In this document: positions 25,880 through 39,750 of the stretch, one piece after another | How positions within the stretch are numbered: position 1 is the stretch's first letter | How the letters are laid out: each line of letters opens with the position of its first letter | Source: Lagopus muta | Taxonomy: Eukaryota > Chordata > Aves > Galliformes > Phasianidae | Reading direction: 5' to 3' | DNA: 64,000 nucleotides | Assembly (NCBI RefSeq): GCF_023343835.1 | Contig: NC_064436.1 | Coordinates: 53,543,883 to 53,607,882, forward strand | Notes under the pieces: generated by a model | Told to the model about the DNA's origin: nothing | The model's input: the letters and a program-made list of their open reading frames with translations, nothing else | The model's database searches: none | Program-made: the position numbers and the translations under genes

Positions 25880-26720
25880 ATTGCAATACTCCTATCTGAG
25901 TCATCTGAAAGCAAATAAAATGAGACCTAAACAAATAAACCTAATTGTGCGTGGAAACAAATCCAGCTTTCCAGCTTGGCCATGGCTTTGTTTTTGTTAG
26001 TTTAAAGCCTGCATATGCAGTTTTAGTGGCATCAGGAGTTATACAAATATTGACAACAAATTGCCAAATGTTGTTTTTTTCCCTTCAGTGCACAGTGTGA
26101 AGAAGCTGGGGGAATGCTTCTAGGAACCTTCCCTAGTGCGCTGAACCAAATCGCAGCTTGGTGGGATCTGCTCCAGCCTCCTCTCTGAAGGGCAGACACT
26201 GATGAGACCAAGCTTGCTGATTGTTATCCTCAAAGACTTTTATTTTCCACTCGTGAACCCTGCTGAACACAAACGCAGGCTTTCGAAACGTAGCTCAAAT
26301 GTTTGCACCATAGCCAGGGCATTGTCACATGCTCTGTCCTCCACCCCGTGATTTGTTGCTAGTTTGTGTCATCCTTAACCTGCTGCTGGTGGTTCGGCCA
26401 GGAGAGAAACAAATAACGATGACAAGTGAGAAAACCAAGCTGCTCTCCAACACTCTGACATCTTTTCTTTAAAATGCTGTTGCCATTTGCAGGTTGTCTG
26501 CCCCAAGGTAGCCATCACACCCACAAAGTCCAGGTGCCATCTGCCAAATGAGATAGCAGATTTTGATCAAGTGGGACTGAATCATTTGCAGCTCCCAAGG
26601 AAAAAGGAGAATATTTTAAATCTTGATCTGTTGTAAGCCAAAAATATATTTACTTTTGACTTGTAGATTAAGCTCAGATTTTCCTCTTGCACAAAGCCAG
26701 TAAAGCAACACATTTTTTTC
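25880..26720. promoter_or_regulatory. Possible conserved non-coding segment
   Basis: Repeat-free segment with locally raised CpG content for this desert (GTGCGCTGAACCAAATCGCAG, AAACGCAGGCTTTCGAAACG, GGTTCGGCCAGG, AATAACGATGAC) and no open frame. It could be a long-range enhancer for a neighbouring developmental gene. Inference only. Confidence 0.25.
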
Positions 26721-26833
26721 TTTGCCCCATGTTGACAACGCACCTACAAGTTCTATTATTCTAAGTGCCTCAGAAACAAGATTTCCATTTTGCAAAATAA
26801 TGAAGTTTCAATCCCAGATGAAAAAATTAAAAA

Positions 26834-26880
26834 ATTCATAGACTTTAAGAATTAAAGGAAGACCCTAATAGTCTTTACAC
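26834..26880 (-). mobile_element. Ancient CR1/L3-like remnant
   Basis: TTCATAGACTTTAAGAATTAAAGGAAGACCCTAATAGTCTTT resembles the 3' terminus of old amniote CR1/L3 LINEs (ATCATAGA.TTTAAGG..AGAAGGGACC) in reverse orientation. Short and diverged. Confidence 0.35.
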
Positions 26881-27189
26881 AAAGAAATTACAAAAAACAG
26901 ACTCACGTGTCCTCCCTAAGCACTCAAAAGCCCAACAGTTATGACACTTGTTACAACACTACAGAGATTAATTTGTATTCCTGTTCCTTCTAGTTCACCC
27001 TGAGAACTTGGATTTGGGCCTTGTATGTCTCAAAGATCATCCTAATTACTGAGTTATTAGATACTCTGCAATTAAACTCTTTCTCTCTTTTTTCATCAGA
27101 AGTTACATGCTAAGCAGAAGAAACTGCCAGGCTTTCATCACACGTACTAAATGTTCATGAAGTTTTAAGTCTTAGTTATAACATCTTCC

Positions 27190-27239
27190 GGGGAAAAAAA
27201 AACAAAAAACAAAAAACAACAACAACAACAAAAAAACAA
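27190..27239. repeat. A-rich/(CAA)n simple repeat
   Basis: GGGG followed by runs of A broken by single C, passing through (AAC)4-5. Low-complexity tract. Confidence 0.85.
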
Positions 27240-30200
27240 TGTAACTTATCTTTCACTATTATAACATCCACTCTTCAGATACTATGGCACAATGTATTCA
27301 ATAAGACATGAATGCAGAAGCATCAGACAGTAGTAGTGTAATTCTTATCATCGTGTAAGTGCCCCAGAGCACTTCTACCACGAAGGCTGAATCATTAAAT
27401 CAGTGGAAGGCATAGTAAAAAGGCATGAGATTTGTGTGGCATGAGATTCTGAGTGGATTTGTGAGAAAGTGGAGGGAAAAAATATCCTCTCTATTTCACT
27501 AACTCTGGTGCTTCATAAAAAAAATAGCAACACAATGCTTGGGACTGTTCAAGCTGTGAGCAAACACAGAAATATGACAAGGCATCAAGGCATGTTGCGT
27601 TACTTGATATTCAGACAGCTGCTGTGATGGCAGTTTCAGTCCACCAACTGGTGCAACGAAACAAATCTGATATGTAAAAGCTAGATTTTCACCAAAATAT
27701 TTCATTAATATTACATGCATGCAAGTCAGGAAACTCAGACTACTAATCCCTTCAGCTACCCCAAGCTAGCCCTCGAGGACAAAGCAGCGGCGCAGCTGCA
27801 CAGATAGGGTCTCCGAAGGTATTCGAGGTTTCTGCTTGCTGGCTGGAGCATGCAAAATTTCTCCCAAAATGTGCTAGTGTGTTTTCTTTGAAATTTTTTG
27901 AAGGGGGAAAATACCCATTGCTTTTCAGGGGAATGCAAGTATGAAATGATGGCTTGTCAGCGTATGAAGATCCCCATATACAGCAAAATTTGTATGAACA
28001 CCTACTAGTGGAAAGTCCCCCGCTGTACAATAAACCTCAGCAATATGCTTTCAGTCAGAGGAGGAGATGAGAGCTGAATCCTCCATCCTAGATTGCAAAC
28101 TGGTGACCAGCCAACCTCCACAGTTTATGCCACCCTTGAAACCCACCAGCACAGGGGATGGATTGCTATAAGGAATGATAACAATCAGCAAAATCACCAC
28201 TAGAGTGGAAGAATGACATACTTCCTACAAAACAAGTTTTGTCCTACTGAGCAATGTACCTCTTCTTCATGGAGAGCTCCTTTAAACCCTCTTTCAGATT
28301 TGAAGTCATATGAAAGCATCTGAAGCCATCCATAAAATATTTCTAGCTAGCAGATTACTGGACAAAGGGCACCTCACCAGCCTGCTCTATCCCCATCTTT
28401 TCTCTGTCTTTTTCTTCACATACACATGCACTCTTACTGGGGCTGAGCTACTTCATGGGTGCCGAGGCAAGGCCAATTAAAATTAAATAAAAGATATAAA
28501 TATCACACATAGGAAGGAAAAAGCCCTCCCAGTGTTCACAGCTGTCACCGCCAACATGACCTGCAAAGGGCCAGGGCTGTCCTCCCATCCTGCTGGCTAC
28601 CTCACAGCCCCAAAACAGAGCCCAGCATTCTTATGGGAATCACCAGTCTCCCACCACAGCACATGCACGCTCCCAAGCATTACAAGGCAAACTGCCATAT
28701 TCCACCTTTGCTGCCAGCATGGGTGCTCACGCCAGTGTCTGCTCTCCTTTGTGCAATACTGGGTGTGTACCAAGTGCTGCATAGCACATGCAGAGATAGA
28801 TGTCCTATGCAGAGGCCATGCTAGCAATCTGTGATAAAGCTTCATTTAGCAGTAATATTATCATACAGAGCCCCTAATCTGCATTTGATTTAGAACTTTT
28901 GAATTATTACAAGGATAAATGAGAAAAACGTGCTGCTCTGTTCATGAAATAGCAGGAAAAGTGCCCACTAGCAAGCATGTGTGCTTTGTCTGGAGATTTC
29001 CACCTGTATGCTTTCGCTTCAGATTTGCCACATTAACCATTTCTCATCACCTTTGTTGTTATATTTAAGCAGCTTTTACTTTTTCCTCTTAACTTTCTAT
29101 TCCACTTGGACACTTAATATCTGATATTCTCCTGCTAATTATCCAAGTGTGATTTCTGAGGTACTGTGTCAAGTTATTTACCTTGCTGAAGTGACATATG
29201 TTCTTCCCTCCTTCCCCATCCGCCCCCTGTCTGTCTGGTTTCCCCCTTCCAGTCTGGCTGAAGTGACAAACCCACTCACCCTGCCAAACACTTGTTTTTA
29301 CAAGGTATTTTTATACCACCACCTCTTCCCTGCATCTCCCCCACCCACCCACCACCAACATATGCTGTGGTGGGAGGACATTCTGGTTTCACTTCATTTG
29401 CAATGTTGAGGTGACAAATTTCCCCTCCTTCAAGTCATTTTTTTCAAGATTTGGTTTATAAAATGCATATGGCACAGGGCTACTTTCTAATTTTTTCTAC
29501 AATACGGATGGAGATGTGCTTCATTGCTTAGAGAGAATCAGTGGAAGAAAAAGCAAAAACCATTGGATATATTGCATTTCTTAAAAGCTACTCTCTATAG
29601 AAAGACTCAAAAACATGCAGAAAGAATTTTGCCTAGATTGATAGATTCCTTGTACTCATTCCAAGGAAGATGGGGATGATGGAGATTTCCAAGAAAGTAG
29701 TCAAATGTAACCACTCTACTGACTTCATTAGTTTATCATGGCCCGTTTTTCCCTATATTAAAATGCACATGCAGTCACATCCACGCAGTAAAAACAACCT
29801 CAAGTGCTCTAACCATCAGGCTTAGAACCACGAAAAACATGACTGTGGCTTTCACCGTACCAAATGAGATGTACATGTACTCAGCAGCGATTCTGGTGTG
29901 GTGGAGGAGAGCCTAAGCCAGCTTTAAATTAGGCAGAAGCAATCTAGTTAAAACAGCACAGAGCCCAGTTTGGGCTCAGTCACTCTAAATATTTACCCTT
30001 CACTGAGCTCGAGGTTGCAGCGGTATGCATGCTACCACAAACAGAGAACTTCCAGTCTACTGTACAGCTACGTCTGATGTGCTATATAACCTGGTAATTC
30101 TACCAGCCTACATGTATGGAATGAACCACATTAAGATTGTTTAAAATAAGAGTGAGTTTACATGATAGAACAACTGAAAAACAATTTTCATAAAGATGCT

Positions 30201-33200
30201 ATCAAGTCAATATATACCAATTGGATTTTTGAAGCAGGATGAAGTCTATAATCTGTCCCAGCACCAAACTGAATATTGTTCCAGGATGGCAGATGCATTT
30301 CAATTCCTGTTTTATGTAGTATTTAAATACTGCATAATGCAATAGAAGACAACTAAAAAAGTATGTGCCAGTAATGCATCTCTGTTAATGTAATCTTGTG
30401 ATTTTGTCTCGCACAAAAAGGGCAAAAATATAAATTTGAAAAACAAAACAGGGTGTGTCAGCTCCCTGCCAGCAGCTGAGCAGCAAAAAGGGAAAGTACT
30501 AAGCAGTGAAATTTATTTATACTATGTGGCAACAGGCTCCAGAGAACAAATTATTAGCAGAAGGAGCCAGTCACAATGCATGCAAGGCTTCCCTCAAACC
30601 AAACAGACATGGCTGTCATTGTGGGCAACCAGAGAGAGCAGAGACAACAAAAGAGAGAGGAAAAACCCTCTCTGCAGACCAAATACATCTTGTAGTTAGG
30701 GGACTTTGAGCAGAAAGTGGGCAGGACTTTTTGTCTCTCTTGGGTTCCAGCAAGGTCATTTGGGGAAAATGGCCACAGAAAACTGCCACTAGTGAGCTGA
30801 GCAGAGGAGAAGGAAACAGTGTGAGCTTCTCAGTAAAACAAGTAGGAAAGTTGGAAGGAGGGAGTTGTTTGTCCATCCCATGGAACTTTCAGAGACTGCC
30901 CCTTTTGTGTGTTGTGGGAAAGGGTTACTAGAGGGCTACCAGACCATCACAGAGGAGCCATCCATCAGAAATAAGGCAGAACATCAGGGAGGAAGAGCCA
31001 TCCCCCTTCACCTCACAGCTGTCAGTCTTCAAGGCAGTGGAGAAAACTGCTGAGGAAAGAGCAGCCCAGCTGGCTCCCACCTCACTGCTAACCCCTTGGC
31101 ACTTAACCAGAACCAGGTGATATTTATTTGGCAGCACATTCTGCACTAGAAAAACAATTTGAAGTCCCTGCATTAATACTTCAGCTGCTGGCTGAAGATA
31201 TAGTCCTCTTCTGCATGCCCCTGAAGATTGACAACCTCAAATAAGCATCCAAGCGTTGGTCCACGAGGAATGTATAAGATTAAGCCTAAAACTGTAAGCA
31301 CTTGAAGACACTACTTCTCTTCCTTCTGGATTACTGGATTAGACATTAGCTGAACATTCAGTCAGAACACAGATATGACACAACATAGCCTGAACTTATC
31401 TCTAATTGCAATAATCTACTCAGTGTTTCACTTTTATTTTAATATTCCATCCACCCCACACACACCCTCAGAAGAAGCAGTAGAAAAGAGAGATGCATCT
31501 TTGTGACCTTCTTCTGCTCAGTTTTTAGATTTTTTGCCTCTTAAAAAGTAGGATAATTGTGCCTCTGCTGAAATGACAACCCCTCTCATGCTCCTACCTG
31601 AGCCAGCTGCACAGTAACCTGCTCAGGTCCCACACATCATGTAGTTGTATCAACATGAGCTCAGCACCACCTGTAGATGCCATATGCAGCCAAGGAAATG
31701 GTCAAATACCAAAATCAGTGTGGGCTATGTGGATGGAGGTATTCAAGGCAGGTAATAAAAGTCTGTCTCAAATAGATCTGCAAACACTGGTGTTGGCTTA
31801 CATTTGTTAACACTTTAAAAATGTTCCAAGATTTTGGGTGAAAAAATGCTGTATCAGCACAAAAGCATTCCTGCAGCAGTAAACACACTTGGCTGGACTG
31901 CTGCCTTGTCTTGATTTGCCTCAAGTAAATATGGTCATTTATTGCATGTTTCACCTTCTCAGGGAACATCTGCTGTCTGTGAAGAGCCAAATATCAGACA
32001 AACTCTCAATCCTCCTGAGAGACCTCTGGCTAGCAGCTTGCATAGCTTTCCTCAGAGGCCAGCATGTCACTGAGCAGTTGGCTTGCTATAAACCACTGCA
32101 TGCTGTAGGTGTTCCCAGCTGCCTCGTGCCAATTTGTGCCACAGCCCAAGTTCCTGAGGAACCCATGCAGTCTGAGCCAGGCTTTTATACCTACCATGGG
32201 AGCAGTGTGTTTCTTATAAAACAGCTCTTTCCATCATCAAGGCAGAAAATGAAGAGAAAAAGTACTAAATCTAAAGGGAATATGAAAAGTGAAATGTGAA
32301 AGTGAGCATGTTCAGCAATAGTAGCACTGCTCATCTTAGCGGGAGAACATTTCTCCAGAAGCAGGGAAGGACACGAAATAAATAATTAGAAGACAATGAG
32401 GACAGTGGTGAAATCAGAGGACAGCAGATGGTCAAGATGCACTCAGTGTACAAAATGCAAATGCCAGCTGAAACTACACAGAGCAATTTAAATTTCATCC
32501 GAAACATAGCAATCCAATGAAAACATTCAAAGGCAAAGGTAGATATGACAGAAGTCAGAGGAATTTTTCCTGTAGGACCAAATGGAAAGTAAAGAAGGAC
32601 TGCAGCAAGCTATAGCAATTTGGTTGTGAGAGTCTTTCTCTGAGCCAGGCTGCTCACCATGGAGGAATCAGTGCTAGAGTCTCAGGGCATCATGAGATAG
32701 AAAAGAAGGAGCAAGTAAAGCACTCTTTAAGTCACCTGTGGAAAAGTTAACAGAAATTGCTCTTTAGAAACACAGAGAAGGTTAGGACAATGCCCATGTT
32801 CAGTACTGTGAACTGAAGGAGAGCCAAAATCTTACCACTTCAGACCTCTGTAGAGTTTGGTTACTTTCACTGTCTGCAAAGGTGCTGCTCTCAGCTCACA
32901 CCAACTTCAGCATTGTCTCCTCCCATACTCACTACTACCCATGTCCATTGCAGCTTTGAACAAGAGCAAAAAGTCATGGCTAATCCAGCTAGGAATTCCT
33001 CAGCTAGAAACTTTCTCCCATCCAGAAACAAACTTTGTATATCATAAATGGATAATAACAGATGGTAGCATATAGACACACATGTGCTCTACTTGTCAGT
33101 GCACAGCAAAGTTTTCCCCAGCATGTGTGAGAAGGTAGGCTTACACCTATTACCCGTATCAACATTTGAAATTTTGGGGACAGGCTTTTAAAAAAATGAT

Positions 33201-34238
33201 GACTTTTATTTTTTAAAAAATAATGATCTTTAGCCCAGCTGTTCTGTTTTATATGAACATACTATGTTTTTCTGACCTATCCAGTTCAGTATAGACACAG
33301 GGTTCTTTGCACTTCCAACCAAATATCTCAGGAAGTATGCTCTACTTCACTTTAAATAAGTGAAATGCAGACTTACTTTTTTTCCAAGGCTAAACAGTGG
33401 GATCTGCTTCCTCAATGGCAGGATATACCCAACTAGCTGAACAATACTGTCTTGTCTATGCAACAAGCAGAAGCTTCCCGCTGTAACTAGTCTGCACCTG
33501 GAGATCCTCCTACCCCCCACAAGGCCAACTTCACTGAAATTATTTGCTTCTGTGACAGGCAGCAAATGGTCCTTGCACCTGCACCACATTGACTGCAAGA
33601 ATGCAATCAGTTTCAGGACCTGTACTACCAAGCTGAGCATGAAGAAGTGGGGCCAGAGCATAGCATGCATATGAAGATAAAGCGTAGAAGAAAAAGCAGA
33701 TGCTAAAGAGAAACTAAGGACTATACATTCCCTCATGTTTAAGAAAAAGGTTATTCATCCTGTAACAGGCAGCATTCAGGAACTTATTTTGTGGGTCAGC
33801 TTCTCTCATCACACGAAGTACAAGTGGGAAGCTAGAAATGTGGGCAGAAAGGTTGTCTAAGATGAACTACTGTGGTCATTCACGTAGGCCATGCAAACCT
33901 GGTACAGTGGTAAATCTATAAAAATGGCAACAGTTTTTGGTGAAGAATTGGAGAGGGTAACCTAAAGTAAGAATGGAAGGTGATCTTGTAATTATTACAC
34001 TCTACAGTCACTTGGAAGACTACCAGAGACTAAAACTTTGATCTTTTGCATCCTCATGAGTGTTGTAAACACCTAACTATTAGCTAGTTTTGGGAAGGGA
34101 ACACTCATTCCCATATCTCCTCACAAACAAACTTTCAAAACATTTGTTTCCAACCCTGTGTGAAAAGGAATATCATTTTAAATCTCAGAATTTCAAGGAA
34201 TAGAACAATTGTTTACGACACATGTTTGTAAAGAAAAT

Positions 34239-34306
34239 AGTCTAGTTGCGTCAAAGTACGTAATTTACCCTTACAGTACAAAGGTAAAGAGAGTTCGAAC
34301 TAGACT
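34239..34306. repeat. Nested inverted repeat
   Basis: Outer arms AGTCTAGTT (34239-34247) and AACTAGACT (34298-34306) are exact complements; inside them TTTACCCTT and AAAGGTAAA pair with one mismatch. The whole could fold into a hairpin of about 68 nt. No element family recognised. Confidence 0.7.
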
Positions 34307-37300
34307 TTTGAACTAAGAGCCAACGAGGGCTACATTTTAACCTTGCATTCTGAGAAATCTTGATTGTAACTCTAAGGAGGTTCACTTGCCCCATCTACTG
34401 GTCAATGGGAAGGCTGGATTTATGCAACAAAGAAACGCACCACTAACGATTCGCTCTCATTCTCCAGTTCCTATCTCTAACTTTAAAGAGATGATTAAAT
34501 GCCAGTGACAGTAGGTTTTCGGAAGACATATACGTGCTTTACCTTGAGCTTCAGACTGGCTGTTCATCATGGCAGAAATGCAGTAATTACTAATCTGTGA
34601 CCAAAGAGAAAAGTGCATTCTACTTAAAGAAAATAATAGGACAGCCTGAGCAGTACCACTGACTTCTTTACCAGAAGAAATTAAATAAGTATGTCTTATT
34701 TTGTTCTGAACTTTGCCTAGATCATATAACAGTGTAAAACAGCAGCCCATAGAACCCTTTTCACAAAGCAGCCACATGCACTGCAGCTCTGTATGGTCAC
34801 CACAAGGTTAACACAGCTTTTTAAGGAAATCTAAAATATATATTTACTGAATAGCAAGTCAAATTCCCCAAAGGCAAACTGACCTTATATTTTCCATTAC
34901 TGCACTCTATGCATCCATCCTATGGAAGCAGGTCTGCTCCTTTAGAGGACAAGCTGGATTGTAGAGTGAAAACCTGAAGTTTGGGTTGTCTTCAAGAGCC
35001 TTTTTACACTTCTGCAGGTAGGAAGTCCTATCAGATGATTCGCTTAGAGCATATGCCTAACTTTCACCCGTGTTATTTCAGGATACCATTTGCACTCACT
35101 TTTTAAAATCCCTCTTCTCCATTAACATCCATGCTAGTTGCAGACCCAATCAGATGTGCCTAGAGAGAAGCTGCAGCCAACAGAAAGACCATCAAAAAGC
35201 CTGGCAGTGAGCTGCCTAGCAGGTAACCCACCTGCAAGCTGATTCACCGTGAGATCTCACTCCCAGGCATTTTCTCAAGATGATCCATCCCAGCAAACCT
35301 ACAACAGCTTAGTTAAGTAGGTCAGCATGCAAGTAACTACATCTCCTGCATGGCACATATCTCTCCAGCCCAGAGGACTGCTGTGTCTTGAAAAGTCTAA
35401 GAGACAGGACTTAACTAGCAGCATATCTCAGGCCCTGGCATGAAAGTTCACAGAGAACTTCTTGTCACAACTGCAACATGAGGAGCCATTGTCTTCAGGA
35501 AACACAAGTGACAAAGCCCAAGTACCACCGTCTATTACCTACCAGAAGCAATTACTCTAATTACCCAGAAGACTGCATGAGAGTAAACAGGCCACAGAAG
35601 GGGAGTGACTGCAAAGAAGAAGGAGGAACATCCCCACCGAGGCTCATTCACTTTGAGTGATAAACTTTAGAAGTAATTATGACTACTTTCAAATATAGTA
35701 GGCAGGGAAGGAATTTATGGGCTGTAGATCAAGACCTCCAAGTGCTGGGTTGCGCGTAAGAGGTCATAAGCACATGTACTGCTTTGAAGATTATCATGAA
35801 AGGATTGCCTAGCTGCCTCCCAGGAGTATGTTTTGGTCTGAAAAATATAGTCAAATGTCTCTGAAATTTCTAGAGTCAAGACTCGGACTGTGCTGGGGGG
35901 ACCTTCTGTGAGGAGCTGATCAGGTGAAAGGTGCTTGAAAGGAGCCATAGCAGATAGTTCTGAGAGAAGATGTCACGATGAAGAAAGGACACTAATACCA
36001 TGATGCTGAAAGGACACTAGTCCAGGCTTAATAGCCTTTAATTAGTGTTGCTATTGAAGGTGGCTTTCATATACTAGTATTGAACTTCCCTAACTAGCTT
36101 AGTCCCTCTTGACAGACACCTTTGATGGGTCAAATTCTAGGTTATTAGGCTGGGAAAATCCCTTTTTTTTCCCTACACAAGGGCAGATTTAGATGTCTGA
36201 CTTAAATAATGAGCCCAAATTTTATGTCAATCTAAATTGATACATAATCAAGGAACCGGCAAAAGCTAATGTTTGGAGTGAGTTTTGAATATAAAACAGA
36301 CTTCAGCTGAAAGCTGTGTTCAGAACTGCAGATAAAGCATTCAGTCTTTTTCTTTCACCATCAGTACAAGTGAGATAATTCTCCTCAACTCTTAACTTTC
36401 TGCCATCCTTGTTTAAAAACAGTCTGCAATTGCTATTAACGTGGCACTTGACACATTGAGGACCCATTTTTTTTGTAAAACAAGATGAAATGAACGTCTT
36501 TTTTCCTGGTTGTGAATAAGTCAATAACTAATTGTGTTAATTATACACTGTATTTCTGAATGGAAAAATCTAACACTGTTCTCTAAGATTTTACGTTCTC
36601 GGTTATATAACAGAAATGAATGCCATTTTTCTTCTCCTTTACCTTTTGCCTAAGGACAAAATCTGCATTCTTCAGCTGTAATCATATAGACTACTGCTTT
36701 TGTTTTTTAAGTAATAATGTATGAGATACAAATACAGAGATTGTGTATTTTATATTAAAAAAACAAGTTGTTTTCACTAGGAAAACACTAAACAGAAGCT
36801 TCACTCCACATTCAGACACTCAGGACTGGATAATCATCCACTTTGTTAGTCTCTGCTTAGGGGGTTCTTCTAGTGACTATGTTTAGTCACAGATATTCTA
36901 AAATTCACAACAGAAGAAATAGGAAAAGTAAATAGTCTATCATTTCTTGCTACCACCCCAAACATTAAGAATATTCTTAAGCATACCACTCACCAGGAAA
37001 TAAACATCTGAAGGAGCTGGAAATCACTGCTCTCCAACCACTCAGCTTTGACTCTGCCACTTTCCGTCTCCTTCCAGAGGTCCAGCAGCACCTTTCTGAG
37101 CACCTCCTGAGTCAGGGCACGCCGTAATGTCCCACGGGAGCAGCCAGCTCACTCTGACATAAACCTAGGCTCAGGTGCTGGAATCAGCCCAGGGGCTGAG
37201 TCCCAGCTGGCAAATCTAAAATGACTTCCAGACCAAGGGAAACGAGAGACGAGCATTTGGAAAGAGCCTGCACAGAGGGCTTTCAATTGTTAGTACCACT

Positions 37301-39669
37301 CCTTTACAGAAATAATAATACTGCCTAAACTGAATATCAGTAGATGGTTTGGACGGTTTGTGGTGTGTGGAGGGATGGCTCTGTTCTTGTCTTGACTGAC
37401 CTGAGCAGTCCTGGATCTATTGCTAGCGCTTGCTGGAGTTCGCAAAAATGTGACTGCAGCTCTTGCTCTGCTGGGTGGAGAGAGTTGGAATTATCATGCA
37501 TGCTCCACTACATGGCAGCCTTCCAGCTGCCAAAGCCCTCCTATCAAAGATACTTTGATAGGGAGCATGACTAGCTCATCCAGATGCCAGCTCACCTCTC
37601 CTGGCAGTGCAAGTCTTCAAAATCCCATTCCATCCATACTGTCATTGAGCTGTACTGCTTTCCCACCAACCTTAGTGGGAAAAGCAAACACAGCTCTATA
37701 GTTTTAATTTGCACAGTGGACACATAATGTGTGCATTCATCACACTGGCCTGTACTCAAGTAAAGTCTGGGACTTCACCATGATCCTATGTTTCCTTAAA
37801 CATACTGCAGACTGCATGGAGCCTCCTGGCAAGATATATTAATCCAGTCAACGACCTGAAGATCTCAGTGTTGGTGCTCTCAAGAGAGCACAGAAGTTCT
37901 GGTATTAGTCTTGTGTCCTCCCCTGTGTGCACATAACTTCTCAGCAAAAATTTCCTTCCAATACATCTATGGAACAACTAAATATCCCCCCTCTTCAGAT
38001 TTAATTGGATGCAGCTCCACCTTCATTACTTTTTATATAATGTTATGTTTTCAGTGATGATACAACATCCACCAGAATTACAAAGACTTCCAAAGTAAGA
38101 GCTAGCATTTAATTCAGAAACATCCATATGAATCAGATCATACAATTATACTTGGAATATGTGGGTTGTTTTAAGGGAAATCTCCTGCCATGCTTTCGAG
38201 TGAGAAACTTGTTACCAGGACAGTGAACACATTAACTAACACGTGAGTCTGAAGAGTATAACTTCTGTTTTCATTGAGATAGTATCAATAAAGCAAACAT
38301 AAATATTCCCCTATGCTGCAGAGCTAACATTTCATAAGGTGCCTCATACACAAAGAAGGCTATGCATTGAGAACATTTTATTGAAAATGACAAGATTTTC
38401 AGATAGTTGGAATCTGAAGATCCATAACTAAAGAAGAGTCCCTATACTATAAGTATGCAATAGTTTCCCTTGACTTAACTCAAAACCTGCAAGAGACAAA
38501 ATCATTGAATCCTGAAGGAATTAGATAGTAAGGACCCTTATACCTGCTGTAGTCAATTGCCACAGGAAACAGTTTCCTAAGCAATGCAATAGTGAATCCT
38601 TCTTCAGAACAGTACTGTGTTCATGACTAAGCCTTTCTACGTAACTGGTTGAACACACAGCATGTTCACTCTAGAAGCAGAACTATCTACCTACAAACTT
38701 AGGTAGGAAAAATAGTCTAGAAGATTATAAATCTCCCCTAGATTTAAGGCTGTAAATACAGCCTGAAACTACCAGCTCAGTCTTTAAGATTCATGTTCAT
38801 CTAAACAGAGTAGCATACAAACCCTCTTTACCTTGGAAAGCCAAAATTAACAGAAATGAAATACCTTTTGCACTTCTAAGACTTAAAGATGACCAGAACT
38901 TTAGATGGAACACATCACCATGAGAAGATTCCTGGCAAAGGGTGAGGTGAGATGACTGGTTGGAAACAGAACACGAAATCAGATAGAGTGAGGCACCTTT
39001 AGAATTACATGCCATATTCCAAGTAAGTCACAAAGAATGCAACAGTTCACGAATTAATCACAAAGTATCTTTCCACTAAAACCATTGGCACAACTGAAAG
39101 ATTATATCTTTACCTTAATCTGTACCTCTTCTTTGAAACCAAGAGAGACTTCCTATTTTCTTCATTATCTGAATGTCATACCTGCTTTGTCAAGAGCCTT
39201 ACTAGGTGATGTGCACTCAGTGACCTGTGAAAACCAGAACCAGATGTAAATGCTTTCACATCACCCTGAATAATTTTGCTAATGATGCAGAGATAACACT
39301 TCACATTAAAAAATCACATTTTGTCAATAATCTCTTCTGTAAGCTTGATGTGTTATAGCTTTAGTGACTAAATAAAACCAGCCTTGTGTTCTTGAACTAC
39401 ATTTACAGCAACTTTCTGTTGGGCCAATAATCAACAGCGTGGATACTGGATACAAAACTCAGAAGTTGCAAATAGTTTTTGAAAACAGCCAATAGCAGCA
39501 AACATCTCAGGCTGGTAAGACAGGTCATGCTCACAATGTTTAGCTAGTTCTAACAGTTTCAGTACTTCATTTCATGTGCATTACGGTACATCCAGACAAG
39601 AAAGTAGGACAATGTCCAAGTACATCTGTGACTTCTTTTGGAGAATTTCTACCTAGTTGTTATTATTTT

Positions 39670-39750
39670 AAGAAAAAAAAAGAAAAAAGAAAAAAAGAAA
39701 AAGAAAGAAAAAAAGAGAAAAACATACAAGATCATACAAGATCACGGTAA
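39670..39750. repeat. (GA)-rich purine tract plus short tandem duplication
   Basis: About 50 bases of A with single G interruptions, followed by ATACAAGATC repeated twice back to back (about 39724-39744). Low complexity. Confidence 0.8.

Noticed and set aside
34239..34306. tRNA gene
   Set aside because: A T-loop-like GTTCGAAC is present, but no acceptor, D and anticodon arms of proper size can be drawn; listed as an inverted repeat instead.
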